A stretch of 10,500 nt of DNA from Dehalococcoidia bacterium (lineage in GTDB: Bacteria > Chloroflexota > Dehalococcoidia > Dehalococcoidales > DAOWLH01), in NCBI GenBank assembly GCA_030643515.1, contig DAOWLH010000046.1, forward strand, positions 1 through 10,500. The letters run 5' to 3'. The stretch's first letter is position 1. Every line of letters starts with the position of its first letter. The notes beneath the pieces are model-generated. The model saw nothing but the letters and a program-made list of their open reading frames with translations. It did no database searches and had not been told where the DNA came from. Position numbers and translations under genes: made by a program. This document shows, piece by piece, positions 1 through 7,341 of the stretch.

Positions 1-1137
1 CGGCAACTGTGAAACCTTGATTATCTCCCTGACCCTCTCCGGAGTAATTTCCATCTCATCACCGATTTCCTTGGGAGTGGGTTCCCGGCCGTACTCCTGT
101 GAAAGGTGACGGCTGACGCTCAAGAGCTTGTTGATGGTCTCCACCATATGGACTGGAATACGGATGGTACGTGCCTGGTCGGCAATCGCCCGGGTAATGG
201 CCTGGCGAATCCACCAGGTGGCATAGGTGCTGAACTTATAACCGCGGTGGTAGTCAAACTTTTCTACTGCCCTGATGAGACCGATGTTCCCCTCCTGAAG
301 AAGGTCAAGAAGTGGCATCCCCCGGCCAATGTGCTTCTTGGCAACACTGACCACCAGACGCAAATTAGCCTCGGTAAGATGCCTCTCTGCTCCTTCTGAC
401 TGGCGCTTAACCTCATCCAAAAAGGCCTGAATCCATTTTTCATAAACCTGGATAGAGTCGGCTAGAGCCGAGCTTTGTGACAGCTCTTCCAGCTCATCCA
501 GAGAGACTTTGGCGTCGATGGCGTCCAAGACCTGTTGCGGCAACAGGTCGCTGTTAAGCGATAGGTCTATCAGTATCTGCTCTGCCTCAGGTATTGTCTT
601 ACCTATCTTAAAAGCAATATCCTGGGTCAACCTCTGGTCAATCTCGTTATCAAAGCTACTGCGCAGCGCCGGGTCAAAGATGACTTCCATAAAGTTATTA
701 GAGCTTTTCAGCCCAAGCTCAACCTGGAGCAAGCGTATTATATCAGCCACTTCCCCGAGCCCCCGGAGCATATAGAGGACTGTTTCTCCAGCCGAAGGTG
801 GTCGACCATTCTCTTCGCTAAATGCTTTTATAATCTCCCGGACGCGTTTGCCCTGTTCCATTTTCTTGGCGAGTTCCTTCTCTTCCAGAGCGGTGAGTAA
901 TGATACCCGGCCGATTTCGTGAAGATACATACGAACAGGGTCATCAACTATGCCTTGATCTTCCATGTAGTTTGGCGCCGGCAACCTTGGAGTTTTGGGT
1001 ACAGCTACTGGCGCATTTATCTTTGCTATCGGCTTCTCCTCATTAACACCTCCCACCGGCGGTGGCTTTCCTTCAGCTGCCCCCTTAACCACCAGCTTCC
1101 CGGGATCTACGCTATTTCCCTGGTTTTCTTGAACCAT
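1..1137 (-). CDS. rpoD: Primary RNA polymerase sigma factor (sigma-70 family), 3' end missing
   Basis: Housekeeping sigma factor that directs RNA polymerase to -35/-10 promoters. 379 codons are visible; the gene runs off the left edge inside region 3, so the rest of region 3 and region 4 (-35 recognition) are not seen. The start is ATG at 1137, preceded by AGGAGA seven bases upstream, and it overlaps the end of dnaG by 26 bases. Residues 1-60 are a Pro/Ala/Lys-rich tail without a recognisable region 1.1. Region 1.2 is at about 65-97 (DDPVRMYLHEIGRV). Residues 98-252 form a helical, acidic insertion. Region 2 spans about 254-330, with EANLRLVVSVAKKHIGRGM, the core-binding DLLQEGNIGLIRAVEKFD, the melting motif YKFSTYATWWIRQAI, and the -10 recognition helix TIRIPVHMVETINKL. 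The TATAAT-like hexamers in this window fit that specificity. Primary rather than alternative sigma is inferred from the strict region 2 match and linkage to dnaG. Confidence 0.96.
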   Translation of the reverse strand, partial: MVQENQGNSVDPGKLVVKGAAEGKPPPVGGVNEEKPIAKINAPVAVPKTPRLPAPNYMEDQGIVDDPVRMYLHEIGRVSLLTALEEKELAKKMEQGKRVREIIKAFSEENGRPPSAGETVLYMLRGLGEVADIIRLLQVELGLKSSNNFMEVIFDPALRSSFDNEIDQRLTQDIAFKIGKTIPEAEQILIDLSLNSDLLPQQVLDAIDAKVSLDELEELSQSSALADSIQVYEKWIQAFLDEVKRQSEGAERHLTEANLRLVVSVAKKHIGRGMPLLDLLQEGNIGLIRAVEKFDYHRGYKFSTYATWWIRQAITRAIADQARTIRIPVHMVETINKLLSVSRHLSQEYGREPTPKEIGDEMEITPERVREIIKVSQLP

Positions 1138-2896
1138 CTATATCTCTCCTCTTCAGCTTCTGTCCCCAGCTTGACTTTTGGATGAAGACCTCCCTGAGTT
1201 GCCGGCCAAGGTCTACATCCTGTTCCTCTCCCTTGGTTGCCTCAGAAGCTAGCAGGGCTTCTCTCCTAACCACCAGTGAACGAAGATGTTTTTCCTTTAA
1301 GCGAACGATACAACTGTAGAGTCTCTGCCCGATGATATTCGAAGGCAATTCCTTTTTGAGCAGACGGTCAAAAAGCTCCCACACCGTGCCATCAAGTCCT
1401 TTTCTGGCTGAAGACGTATCTTCGGCCAACATGAAGGCATTATAAATTTCACGGTTCTCACTATTTTCAAAGTAATCGGGCAACAATTCCACGGCTTCGG
1501 CCTTGAGCTCCGGGTGCTTGAGCAGTAACGCCAAGCAATATTCCTCAACCGGGCTGGAGAAAAGCTCCCGACCCGTAGCGGTTCTGGTTTCGATTTCCAT
1601 GGCAGCCGTTTTCGGCCGGCCTTTGCCGGGCCTGCTGAACGTTTTCGATTCATCCAATTTATGAGTGGCTATGCCAAGCCTTTTGGATAGTAGCTGCTTA
1701 TAATGATCCTGGCGTACTATATTCTCGAGCCCATTTATGAGGGGCAGCAGCCTCTCCACTGCCACAGACTTATCCCTGGCGGTGCTGAAGTCGAGCCCGG
1801 CAGTAACAAATCTGAGAGAGTAGTCCATCATCGGTTCCGCCTCTTCCACAAGGCGCTGCCAGGTTTCCGGGGACTCTCTGATGACATCATCGGGGTCTTT
1901 TCCCTGGGGCAGCAGGGCCACTCTTACCTCGGTGCCGAGGATGTTCTCATAGCCGACAGCTCTTGTGGTCGCTTCCTCTCCGGCAGCATCGGCATCAAGA
2001 GCAAAGACCAGATTTTTAGTCAGCCTTTTTATAGCGCTAACCTGCTTATCGGTAGTTGATGTCCCCATAGAGGCCACCACATTGGTAAAGCCGTGCTGGT
2101 GAGCTGTAATCACGTCCAGATAGCCCTCGACGATGACCGCCTGGTCACCCCGCCTGATTGCTTCCCGGGCAAGATTGAGTCCGTAGAGGGTGCCGCTCTT
2201 ATCAAAGACGGGCGTTTCCGGCGAATTTAGATACTTGGGCAATGAATCATCCAGTACCCTGGCGCCAAAACCGGTCGTACGCCCCCTGGCATCCTTTATG
2301 GGGAAGACCAGCCGGTTACGAAAGCGGTCATAGCTGCCGGTATCAGTCACCGATATCAGGCCTGCTTCGGCGAGCTCGGCTTCGCTGTAGCCCTTTCCCA
2401 TCAGATATTTTTTCAGGCTATCCCAGCTGTTCAGGCAATAACCCAGCTGGAAATCGGCAACACTCTTTTCAGATAGGCCACGCCGGGTAATGTAGCTCCT
2501 GGCTCTCTCGCCGGCCGGAGAGTTAATCAGCAGGTGGTGGAAGTACAGAGATGCTGCTTCATTAGCCTGGTACAGCCGCTCATTGGCTTCCCTATCCACT
2601 TCCGGCCTGACCATTGACGGAATGACAACACCGGCTCTTTCTCCAAGTAGCCGAAGTGCCTCGCCAAAAGCAATGCCTTCTTTCTTCATAATAAGGGAAA
2701 AGACGTCACCGCCGGTATTGCATGCACCAAAGCAGTGCCAGCTCTGCTGCTCCGGATAAACAAAAAAGGAACCGTGCTTTTCGCTGTGGAAGGGACAAAG
2801 CCCCTTCAAGTAGCGCCCTGCTTTTGTCAGCTGCGTATACTGGCCGGCTATGTCACCGATATCGGTTCTCTGCTTAACATCATCAATAACGCTCAT
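1112..2896 (-). CDS. dnaG: DNA primase DnaG
   Basis: Synthesises RNA primers for lagging-strand replication and works with the replicative helicase. The protein has 594 residues, the normal size. The N-terminal zinc-binding domain (about 1-95) has ligands C34, H37, C55 and C59. The last pair is spaced CxxxC (HCFGACNTGGDVF) instead of the textbook CxxC, and the usual EKTPSF segment reads EKHGSF. The RNA polymerase basic region holds YLNSPETPVFDKSGTLYGL (222-240). The TOPRIM domain has the catalytic glutamate in VEGYLDV (E257), the metal aspartates in ALDADAAG (D301, D303) and the GKDPDDVI motif (332-339). Residues from about 446 form the helical C-terminal helicase-interaction domain. The ATG at 2896 gives the canonical MSVIDDVKQRTDI start. 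No Shine-Dalgarno sequence precedes it; instead a TATAAT lies nine bases before the start codon. The stop lies inside rpoD, so the two are probably translationally coupled. Confidence 0.98.
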   Translation of the reverse strand: MSVIDDVKQRTDIGDIAGQYTQLTKAGRYLKGLCPFHSEKHGSFFVYPEQQSWHCFGACNTGGDVFSLIMKKEGIAFGEALRLLGERAGVVIPSMVRPEVDREANERLYQANEAASLYFHHLLINSPAGERARSYITRRGLSEKSVADFQLGYCLNSWDSLKKYLMGKGYSEAELAEAGLISVTDTGSYDRFRNRLVFPIKDARGRTTGFGARVLDDSLPKYLNSPETPVFDKSGTLYGLNLAREAIRRGDQAVIVEGYLDVITAHQHGFTNVVASMGTSTTDKQVSAIKRLTKNLVFALDADAAGEEATTRAVGYENILGTEVRVALLPQGKDPDDVIRESPETWQRLVEEAEPMMDYSLRFVTAGLDFSTARDKSVAVERLLPLINGLENIVRQDHYKQLLSKRLGIATHKLDESKTFSRPGKGRPKTAAMEIETRTATGRELFSSPVEEYCLALLLKHPELKAEAVELLPDYFENSENREIYNAFMLAEDTSSARKGLDGTVWELFDRLLKKELPSNIIGQRLYSCIVRLKEKHLRSLVVRREALLASEATKGEEQDVDLGRQLREVFIQKSSWGQKLKRRDIDGSRKPGK

Positions 2897-2904
2897 ACGT
2901 TTTA

Positions 2905-2910
2905 ATTATA
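2905..2910 (-). promoter_or_regulatory. Perfect -10 element (TATAAT) just upstream of dnaG
   Basis: On the minus strand TATAAT occupies 2910-2905, followed by eight bases and then the dnaG ATG. A start 6-8 bases after the hexamer would fall at about 2898, so the transcript would begin within one or two bases of the start codon. No convincing -35 is present at 16-18 bases (the hexamers there read like GGGCTA). The 64-base dgt-dnaG gap holds no other feature and no clear terminator hairpin. The -10 is seen directly; promoter activity is inferred. Confidence 0.5.
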
Positions 2911-2960
2911 CTACTTTTTTGCGGAATTAGCCCTGTCTTGAGACGGTAAAACGCGGCAGG

Positions 2961-4001
2961 TTACAGCGATAGTTCACGGGCCAGGTTCAGGGCATACTGG
3001 TCTGTCATGCCGGCGATGTAGTCCACCACGCCCAATTGAAAGTCTTCATCGCATAGCTGATACTCCGGCGGCAAATTGCCCCCATGTTCTGTGAAATAGC
3101 CGTACAGACGGCGCACCACCTGCCGCGCCCTCTCGGCATCGGCCTGGGACGAGACAATTTTATACACCCTGTCAAAAAGAAACCGGCGCAGGTCATTGGT
3201 TGCCAAAACAACCTCACTCCCCATTCTGATAGACGACCGGTCTGTAGAGCCGGTGTAACCGGCTACCTCCCAGGACTGCTCAATAATATCGCACACCATG
3301 GTGTTGATTCTCTCCCGGTGCGAGCTTCCCAGCACTCTGGAAGCCTCCGGAGGCAAATTTTTTTCAGTGATAATGCCTGCCCGGATGGCATCCCCGATAT
3401 CGTGATTGACATAGGCGACAACATCGGAAATCTTGACCACCTCACCCTCAAGGGTACTGACCTTGCCCCAGTGCGCATCGCCAATAGCCTCGGCCGACTT
3501 GGAGTGATTGAGGATGCCATCTCTTACCTCCAGGGTAAGGTTAAGACCCTGTCCATCGTTCTCCAGAGTGTCAACCACCCTCAGGCTCTGCTCGTAGTGC
3601 CTGAACCCTTGAGGATGGAGTTCGCCCAGAACATCTTCACCTATGTGACCGAAGGGGGTATGACCCAAATCATGGCCCATGCTGATAGCCTCGGCTAAGT
3701 CCTCATTGAGATTCAGCGCCCGGGCCATGGTCCGTGCCAGTTGCGATACCTCCAGAGTGTGGGTCAGACGGGTGACATAGTGGTCTCCCAGAGGTGCGAT
3801 AAAGACCTGCGTTTTGTGCTTCAAGCGCCGAAAAGCCTTGGCGTGGATGATGCGGTCCCGGTCTCGCTGAAAGGAAGTGCGTATGGCATCCGGCTCTTCG
3901 TAAATCAACCGGCCCTGGGACAGGTTGCTCCTGGCGGCGAACGGGGAGAGTTGGGATTCTCTTTCTTCAGCCTTCTGGCGAATCTTGAGCCGGTTAATCA
4001 T
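2961..4001 (-). CDS. dgt: Deoxyguanosinetriphosphate triphosphohydrolase-like protein (HD domain)
   Basis: Predicted dNTPase that splits a deoxynucleoside triphosphate into the nucleoside and tripolyphosphate, limiting the dNTP pool. It has 346 residues, typical of the shorter Dgt-like proteins. The N-terminal signature RTSFQRDRDRIIHAKAFRRL (41-60) is followed by LKHKTQVF and the HD metal site: H81 in RLTHTLEV, H110 and D111 in GHDLGHTPFGH, and D193 in ISDVVAYVNHD. Its ATG at 4001 shares one base with the ppsA stop (TAATG), and only a weak ribosome site precedes it, so translation is probably coupled to ppsA. dnaG follows after 64 bases. A dNTPase next to primase and sigma is a recurrent arrangement, which I recall also from clostridia. 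Whether dGTP is the preferred substrate cannot be told, since family members vary in nucleotide preference and allosteric activation. Confidence 0.94.
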   Translation of the reverse strand: MINRLKIRQKAEERESQLSPFAARSNLSQGRLIYEEPDAIRTSFQRDRDRIIHAKAFRRLKHKTQVFIAPLGDHYVTRLTHTLEVSQLARTMARALNLNEDLAEAISMGHDLGHTPFGHIGEDVLGELHPQGFRHYEQSLRVVDTLENDGQGLNLTLEVRDGILNHSKSAEAIGDAHWGKVSTLEGEVVKISDVVAYVNHDIGDAIRAGIITEKNLPPEASRVLGSSHRERINTMVCDIIEQSWEVAGYTGSTDRSSIRMGSEVVLATNDLRRFLFDRVYKIVSSQADAERARQVVRRLYGYFTEHGGNLPPEYQLCDEDFQLGVVDYIAGMTDQYALNLARELSL

Positions 4002-6256
4002 TAAGTCTTCAGCTTGGCTTCAGCCCTGGCTATAATTGCACGGGTATTGGCGATGGCATCCGGGTTTACTGACACCGAGGTGATTCCCCAGGAGACCAGT
4101 TTCTCGGTAAGGTCGGGGTAATCAGAAGGTGCCTGCCCGCAGATAGAAGAGGTGATGCCCATCTTGCCGGCCACCTTGATTACTTTTTCCAAGGCTATCA
4201 TCACCGCTTCATTTCGTTCGTCAAAAGTACTGGCCAGCCTGGCGCTGTCACGGTCAACGCCGAGTATTAGCTGGGTCAGGTCATTACTGCCGATGGATAC
4301 CCCATCAATGCCAACCTCGATAAACTTATCTATAAGAAATACGGTAGAGGGAACCTCAACCATTATCCATAGCTTGAAGTCATCGCTGCGTTTTAGCCCC
4401 TCGGCCTCCATGATTTTCTTTGTCCTTTTCAGCTCGTCAATGGTGCGGACAAAGGGAATCATGACCCACAGGTTTTTGTATTCTTTCCTTACCCGCTTTA
4501 TCGCTTCCAGTTCCAGTTTGAAGGTGTCAATATCGGTAACGTAGCGAGAGGCTCCCCGGTAGCCAATCATCGGGTTTTCCTCAACTTCTTCAAATTCCTG
4601 GCCGCCTTTAAGCGCCCGGTACTCATTGGTCTTGAAATCAGTGGTCCGATAAACCACCGGTCGCGGGTCAAAGGCCTTGGCAAATGTATAAAGCCCGGAA
4701 TAGAGCTTGTCAACATACTCGTCGCCCCGGTTTTGTTTCATCATATAACTCGGATGCTCACCAATCTGGGCGACCATAAATTCCGCCCGTAATAGACCGA
4801 CGCCATCCACATTCCGGGCGGCGACTATATCGGCCAGTTCGGGCTGAGTCAGATTTACATAAACTTTTGTCTTTGTTTCAATTGATTCCCTGAGAATGCT
4901 GGTCATCGCCTTGGTAGTTATCCTGCGGGCCACTTTGCCGCTGTAGATTTTGCCACGTGAACCATCTACGGTAATTATCTGCCTATCGGTCAGGGTTGCT
5001 GTTGACTTATCGGCTCCAACCACACACGGAATCCCCAGTTCACGGCTGACGATAGCCGCGTGAGCTGTCCTGCCACCACGGTCAGTGACGATGGCCACCG
5101 CCCTCTTCATTGCCGGCACAAAGTCAGGTGTAGTCATCTCGGCAACGAGGATGTCACCCGCTCGCACCCGGTCTATCTGAGAGGCTGATTTAATTATCTT
5201 GACCGGGCCTGAAGCCACCCCCGGGCTGGCGGCCACACCCTGAAGAAGGACTGGTGCTTCTATTTCCGGCTCTTCCTCAGCAATCTCTTTTATAGTGGTC
5301 ACCGGGCGGGTCTGAACGACATGAATTATTTCTCCTTCCCTGGCCCACTCGATATCCTGTGGAAACTGATAGTGCTCTTCAATCTGCATCCCGATCTTGG
5401 CAAGTTCGATAATGTCATCATCGTTTAGCTTCTGCTTCCTCCTGAGCGCCACAGTTACAGGCTGCCAGTTGTTTGCCTCTCCACCGCCGCCGACCGAATT
5501 CCTAACTAGCTGCTGCTCCTGAGGGCTTATCTGCTTTGAGATGATAGCCAGGCCATCTTTATTTACGATGTACAGGTCGGGAGTTACCTCGCCGGAGACA
5601 AGCCCTTCACCAAGTCCGTATATCGCTTCTATGATAATCTTCTCTTTATCGCTGGTTACCGGCTCTACGGTAAACATTACCCCCGATGTCTCGGAGGCAA
5701 TCATCTTCTGCACCGGTACGGCAATGCCAACTTTAAAGTGGTCGAAGCCTTGTTGCGCCCGGTAGTATATTGCCCGCGGTTCAAATAATGATGCCCAGCA
5801 CTTCTGCACAGCGGTAACCACCGCCTTCCCACCCTCAATATTAAGAAACGTGCTCTGCTGTCCGGCAAAAGAGGCCTCAGGAAGGTCCTCAGCAGTTGCC
5901 GAAGAGCGTACCGCCACCAGCCCCCGGCCAAGCTCACCATATGCCCGCCTGATCATGTCGGCCGTGCCTTCCGGCATGGCAGCACTTAGAATTAGCTTCT
6001 TTACCTTTGCCGAGACCTTCTGTAATTGCCTGCTATCGCCAGGGTCGAGTGGCGCCAACAGATTCCGTACCTCATCACCAATTTGGGTCTTCCTGATAAA
6101 ATCGTAGTAGGCTTCGGCAGTCACAATAAAACCCGGGGGGACCGGTATTCCGGCAAGTGTCATTTCCCCCAGGTTGGCTCCTTTGCCGCCAACGATATCG
6201 ACATCATCTTTGGTGACCTCATTAAACCAGGCGATGGCCTTGAAAGCCTTTTGCAT
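4001..6256 (-). CDS. ppsA: Phosphoenolpyruvate synthase (pyruvate, water dikinase)
   Basis: Converts pyruvate + ATP + water to phosphoenolpyruvate + AMP + phosphate, the entry to gluconeogenesis when carbon arrives as acetate or pyruvate. The protein has 751 residues, slightly shorter than the E. coli enzyme. The N-terminal nucleotide-binding domain contains GGKGANLGEM (23-32), VRSSATAEDLPEASFAGQQ (116-134) and DIEWAREGEIIHVVQTRPV (301-319). The swivelling phosphohistidine domain has GGRTAHAAIVSRELGIP with catalytic H399. The C-terminal PEP/pyruvate TIM barrel has GVGLLRAEFM (486-495), EVPSTVFLIDKF (634-645), SIGSNDLTQLILGVDRD (654-670) and the acid/base cysteine C706 in SICGQAPSDYPD. The motifs favour PEP synthase over pyruvate phosphate dikinase, whose barrel usually reads GLCRTEHMF. 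The start ATG at 6256 has AAGGAG ten to eleven bases upstream. It is the first gene of the leftward operon and runs directly into dgt. Confidence 0.97.
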   Translation of the reverse strand: MQKAFKAIAWFNEVTKDDVDIVGGKGANLGEMTLAGIPVPPGFIVTAEAYYDFIRKTQIGDEVRNLLAPLDPGDSRQLQKVSAKVKKLILSAAMPEGTADMIRRAYGELGRGLVAVRSSATAEDLPEASFAGQQSTFLNIEGGKAVVTAVQKCWASLFEPRAIYYRAQQGFDHFKVGIAVPVQKMIASETSGVMFTVEPVTSDKEKIIIEAIYGLGEGLVSGEVTPDLYIVNKDGLAIISKQISPQEQQLVRNSVGGGGEANNWQPVTVALRRKQKLNDDDIIELAKIGMQIEEHYQFPQDIEWAREGEIIHVVQTRPVTTIKEIAEEEPEIEAPVLLQGVAASPGVASGPVKIIKSASQIDRVRAGDILVAEMTTPDFVPAMKRAVAIVTDRGGRTAHAAIVSRELGIPCVVGADKSTATLTDRQIITVDGSRGKIYSGKVARRITTKAMTSILRESIETKTKVYVNLTQPELADIVAARNVDGVGLLRAEFMVAQIGEHPSYMMKQNRGDEYVDKLYSGLYTFAKAFDPRPVVYRTTDFKTNEYRALKGGQEFEEVEENPMIGYRGASRYVTDIDTFKLELEAIKRVRKEYKNLWVMIPFVRTIDELKRTKKIMEAEGLKRSDDFKLWIMVEVPSTVFLIDKFIEVGIDGVSIGSNDLTQLILGVDRDSARLASTFDERNEAVMIALEKVIKVAGKMGITSSICGQAPSDYPDLTEKLVSWGITSVSVNPDAIANTRAIIARAEAKLKT

Positions 6257-6297
6257 AGCAACAAGTCTCCTTGCTTGATTGGATAGTAAAGCTGCCT

Positions 6298-6326
6298 ATT
6301 ATACCACAAATATGATCCGGTGTTAT
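6298..6326 (-). promoter_or_regulatory. Promoter of the ppsA-dgt-dnaG-rpoD operon
   Basis: On the minus strand ATAACA (6326-6321) is followed by a 17-base spacer and TATAAT (6303-6298). The three bases before the -10 are TGG, which makes an extended -10 (TGn). Initiation near 6291 would give a leader of about 35 bases carrying the ppsA ribosome site (AAGGAG). The weaker -35 is compensated by the extended -10. This is the only good promoter upstream of ppsA in the short divergent gap. Confidence 0.7.
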
Positions 6327-6339
6327 ACGTAATTATTGG

Positions 6340-6368
6340 TTGACACTTTTTATGATGAGGAGTAAAAT
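6340..6368 (+). promoter_or_regulatory. Consensus promoter of the bifunctional nuclease gene
   Basis: TTGACA (6340-6345), an exactly 17-base spacer, and TAAAAT (6363-6368). Predicted initiation lies near 6375, about 25 bases before the ATG at 6400. The -35 boxes of this promoter and of the ppsA promoter are only 13 bases apart, pointing in opposite directions, so a single bound regulator could affect both. It also rules out the upstream TTG at 6340 as a start codon, because that codon is the -35 box itself. Confidence 0.75.
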
Positions 6369-6399
6369 TACCTGGCATGACAAGCAGGAGGATACCACT

Positions 6400-6978
6400 A
6401 TGCTAGAGATGACAATAGAGAGCATCCGGGTCGGCCTGATGAACCCCCAGCTTACCCGGCTGAATTCTCAGTATGTGGTAATGTTGAAAGAGAAGACGGC
6501 GGAGCGCTATCTGCCTATATTCATTGGCCCGGCTGAGGCCAACGCAATAGCCATCAAACTTCGCGGTGAGTCTTTACCCCGTCCACTGACCCATGACCTG
6601 CTGCAATCTATGGTTGATGCACTGGGTGCCACCGTTGACTCCATCATCGTCAATGACCTTAAGAATGACACCTTCTATGCCAAGATTATCCTCAATGTTG
6701 GTGACGGGCAGATGGAGATTGACGCCCGCCCCAGTGATGCGCTGGCACTTGCGGTAAGAGTGGACGCTCCCATCTTCGCCGATGAAGCGATTCTGGATAA
6801 GGCGGGGATTTCTCTGGACAGGGCAGAAGGCACTGATGAACTTACCTTGGAGGGAGGGGAGGGGGAGTTGGAACATAAGGACAGGAAAATTAGCGACGAT
6901 GAGCTGGGAAAGCTATCCGCTTTCAGTGATTTCATAGACGGCCTTGACCTGGAGGACTTTGGCAAGCACAAGTCTTAA
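6400..6978 (+). CDS. Bifunctional nuclease family protein (DUF151/BFN)
   Basis: 192-residue member of the DUF151 (BFN) family. Some members have been reported to have RNase and DNase activity; for this protein the activity is inferred from family only. Signature segments are LPIFIGPAEANAI (38-50), RPLTHDLL (61-68) and IDARPSDALALAVRVDAPIF (107-126). The tail from about residue 140 is acidic and Gly/Glu rich, then ends in a short helix-like ISDDELGKLSAFSDFIDGLD (164-183). I chose ATG 6400 because AGGAGG (6386-6391) sits eight bases upstream and because the in-frame TTG at 6340 coincides with the -35 promoter box. The gene has its own promoter and terminator, so it is probably monocistronic and not part of the ATP synthase operon despite lying next to it. 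Catalytic residues are not well enough established for me to point to them. Confidence 0.9.
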   Translation: MLEMTIESIRVGLMNPQLTRLNSQYVVMLKEKTAERYLPIFIGPAEANAIAIKLRGESLPRPLTHDLLQSMVDALGATVDSIIVNDLKNDTFYAKIILNVGDGQMEIDARPSDALALAVRVDAPIFADEAILDKAGISLDRAEGTDELTLEGGEGELEHKDRKISDDELGKLSAFSDFIDGLDLEDFGKHKS

Positions 6979-7008
6979 TTCCGGCTTAACAACTGAATAA
7001 ATCAGAGG

Positions 7009-7043
7009 CCTTGGAGTTCTATTTTCAGACTCCGGGGTTTTTT
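7009..7043 (+). terminator. Rho-independent terminator after the nuclease gene
   Basis: CCTTGGAGT (7009-7017) pairs with ACTCCGGGG (7029-7037), a nine-pair stem including two G-T wobbles. The loop is 11 bases and a run of six T follows (7038-7043). It lies 30 bases after the nuclease stop codon and before the next promoter, which is the expected place. Confidence 0.8.
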
Positions 7044-7061
7044 AATGGCCAGGTTACCAGC

Positions 7062-7091
7062 TTGACTCAGATGGTCGTTTTTTGATATGCT
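7062..7091 (+). promoter_or_regulatory. Promoter of the ATP synthase operon
   Basis: TTGACT (7062-7067), an 18-base spacer, and TATGCT (7086-7091), preceded by TGA as an extended -10. Initiation would fall near 7098, leaving a leader of about 19 bases before the ATG at 7117. The -10 covers the upstream in-frame ATG at 7087, which is therefore an unlikely start. It lies immediately after the nuclease terminator, supporting an independent atp transcript. Confidence 0.6.
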
Positions 7092-7116
7092 GCTCGGCGG
7101 TGGTGCGGAGGTTGGT

Positions 7117-7341
7117 ATGCGCAGATGGCAGGCAGCCCTAAGCATAATAGGGGTCGGCTGGTTTGTGGGCCTGTCTCTCTTGGGTGGAGTGCTGGGGGGT
7201 CTATGGCTTGACAGCAGATTGAATACCCAGCCTCTTTTTGTAGTGCTTGGTTTGCTTCTCGGCTTTGCTGTTGCCGCTTACGGGGTCTATCAAATGCTTC
7301 TACCTCTGCTAAGGAATAAAAACGACAAGGAGAACAATTAG
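7117..7341 (+). CDS. atpZ: AtpZ/AtpI-like F0F1 ATP synthase assembly factor
   Basis: Small two-helix membrane protein of the ATPase gene 1 / AtpZ type, usually found at the head of atp operons and linked to c-ring assembly or Mg2+/Ca2+ handling. It has 74 residues. Helix 1 (about 7-31) contains the Gly-rich GLSLLGGVLGGLWLDSRL, helix 2 is at about 39-63, and the tail is charged (RNKNDKENN). This Gly-rich helix ending in WLD, then a short turn with TQPLF, is the family pattern. The start ATG 7117 is preferred over ATG 7087 because GGAGG (7107-7111) lies five bases before it and 7087 lies in the predicted -10 box. The stop TAG shares its last base with the GTG of atpB. The choice between AtpZ and AtpI naming is uncertain; no second gene of this kind is present. 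Confidence 0.85.
   Translation: MRRWQAALSIIGVGWFVGLSLLGGVLGGLWLDSRLNTQPLFVVLGLLLGFAVAAYGVYQMLLPLLRNKNDKENN

Noticed and set aside
3084..3698. A 204-codon open frame on the plus strand
   Set aside because: It is antisense to the HD-domain core of dgt and is a frame shadow of conserved coding sequence.
6340..6399. An N-terminal extension of the nuclease gene from a TTG at 6340
   Set aside because: The TTG is the first half of a consensus -35 box, the extra residues do not match the family, and ATG 6400 has a perfect ribosome site.
7087..7116. An upstream ATG start for atpZ
   Set aside because: It overlaps the predicted -10 box and lacks a ribosome site; ATG 7117 has GGAGG at five bases.
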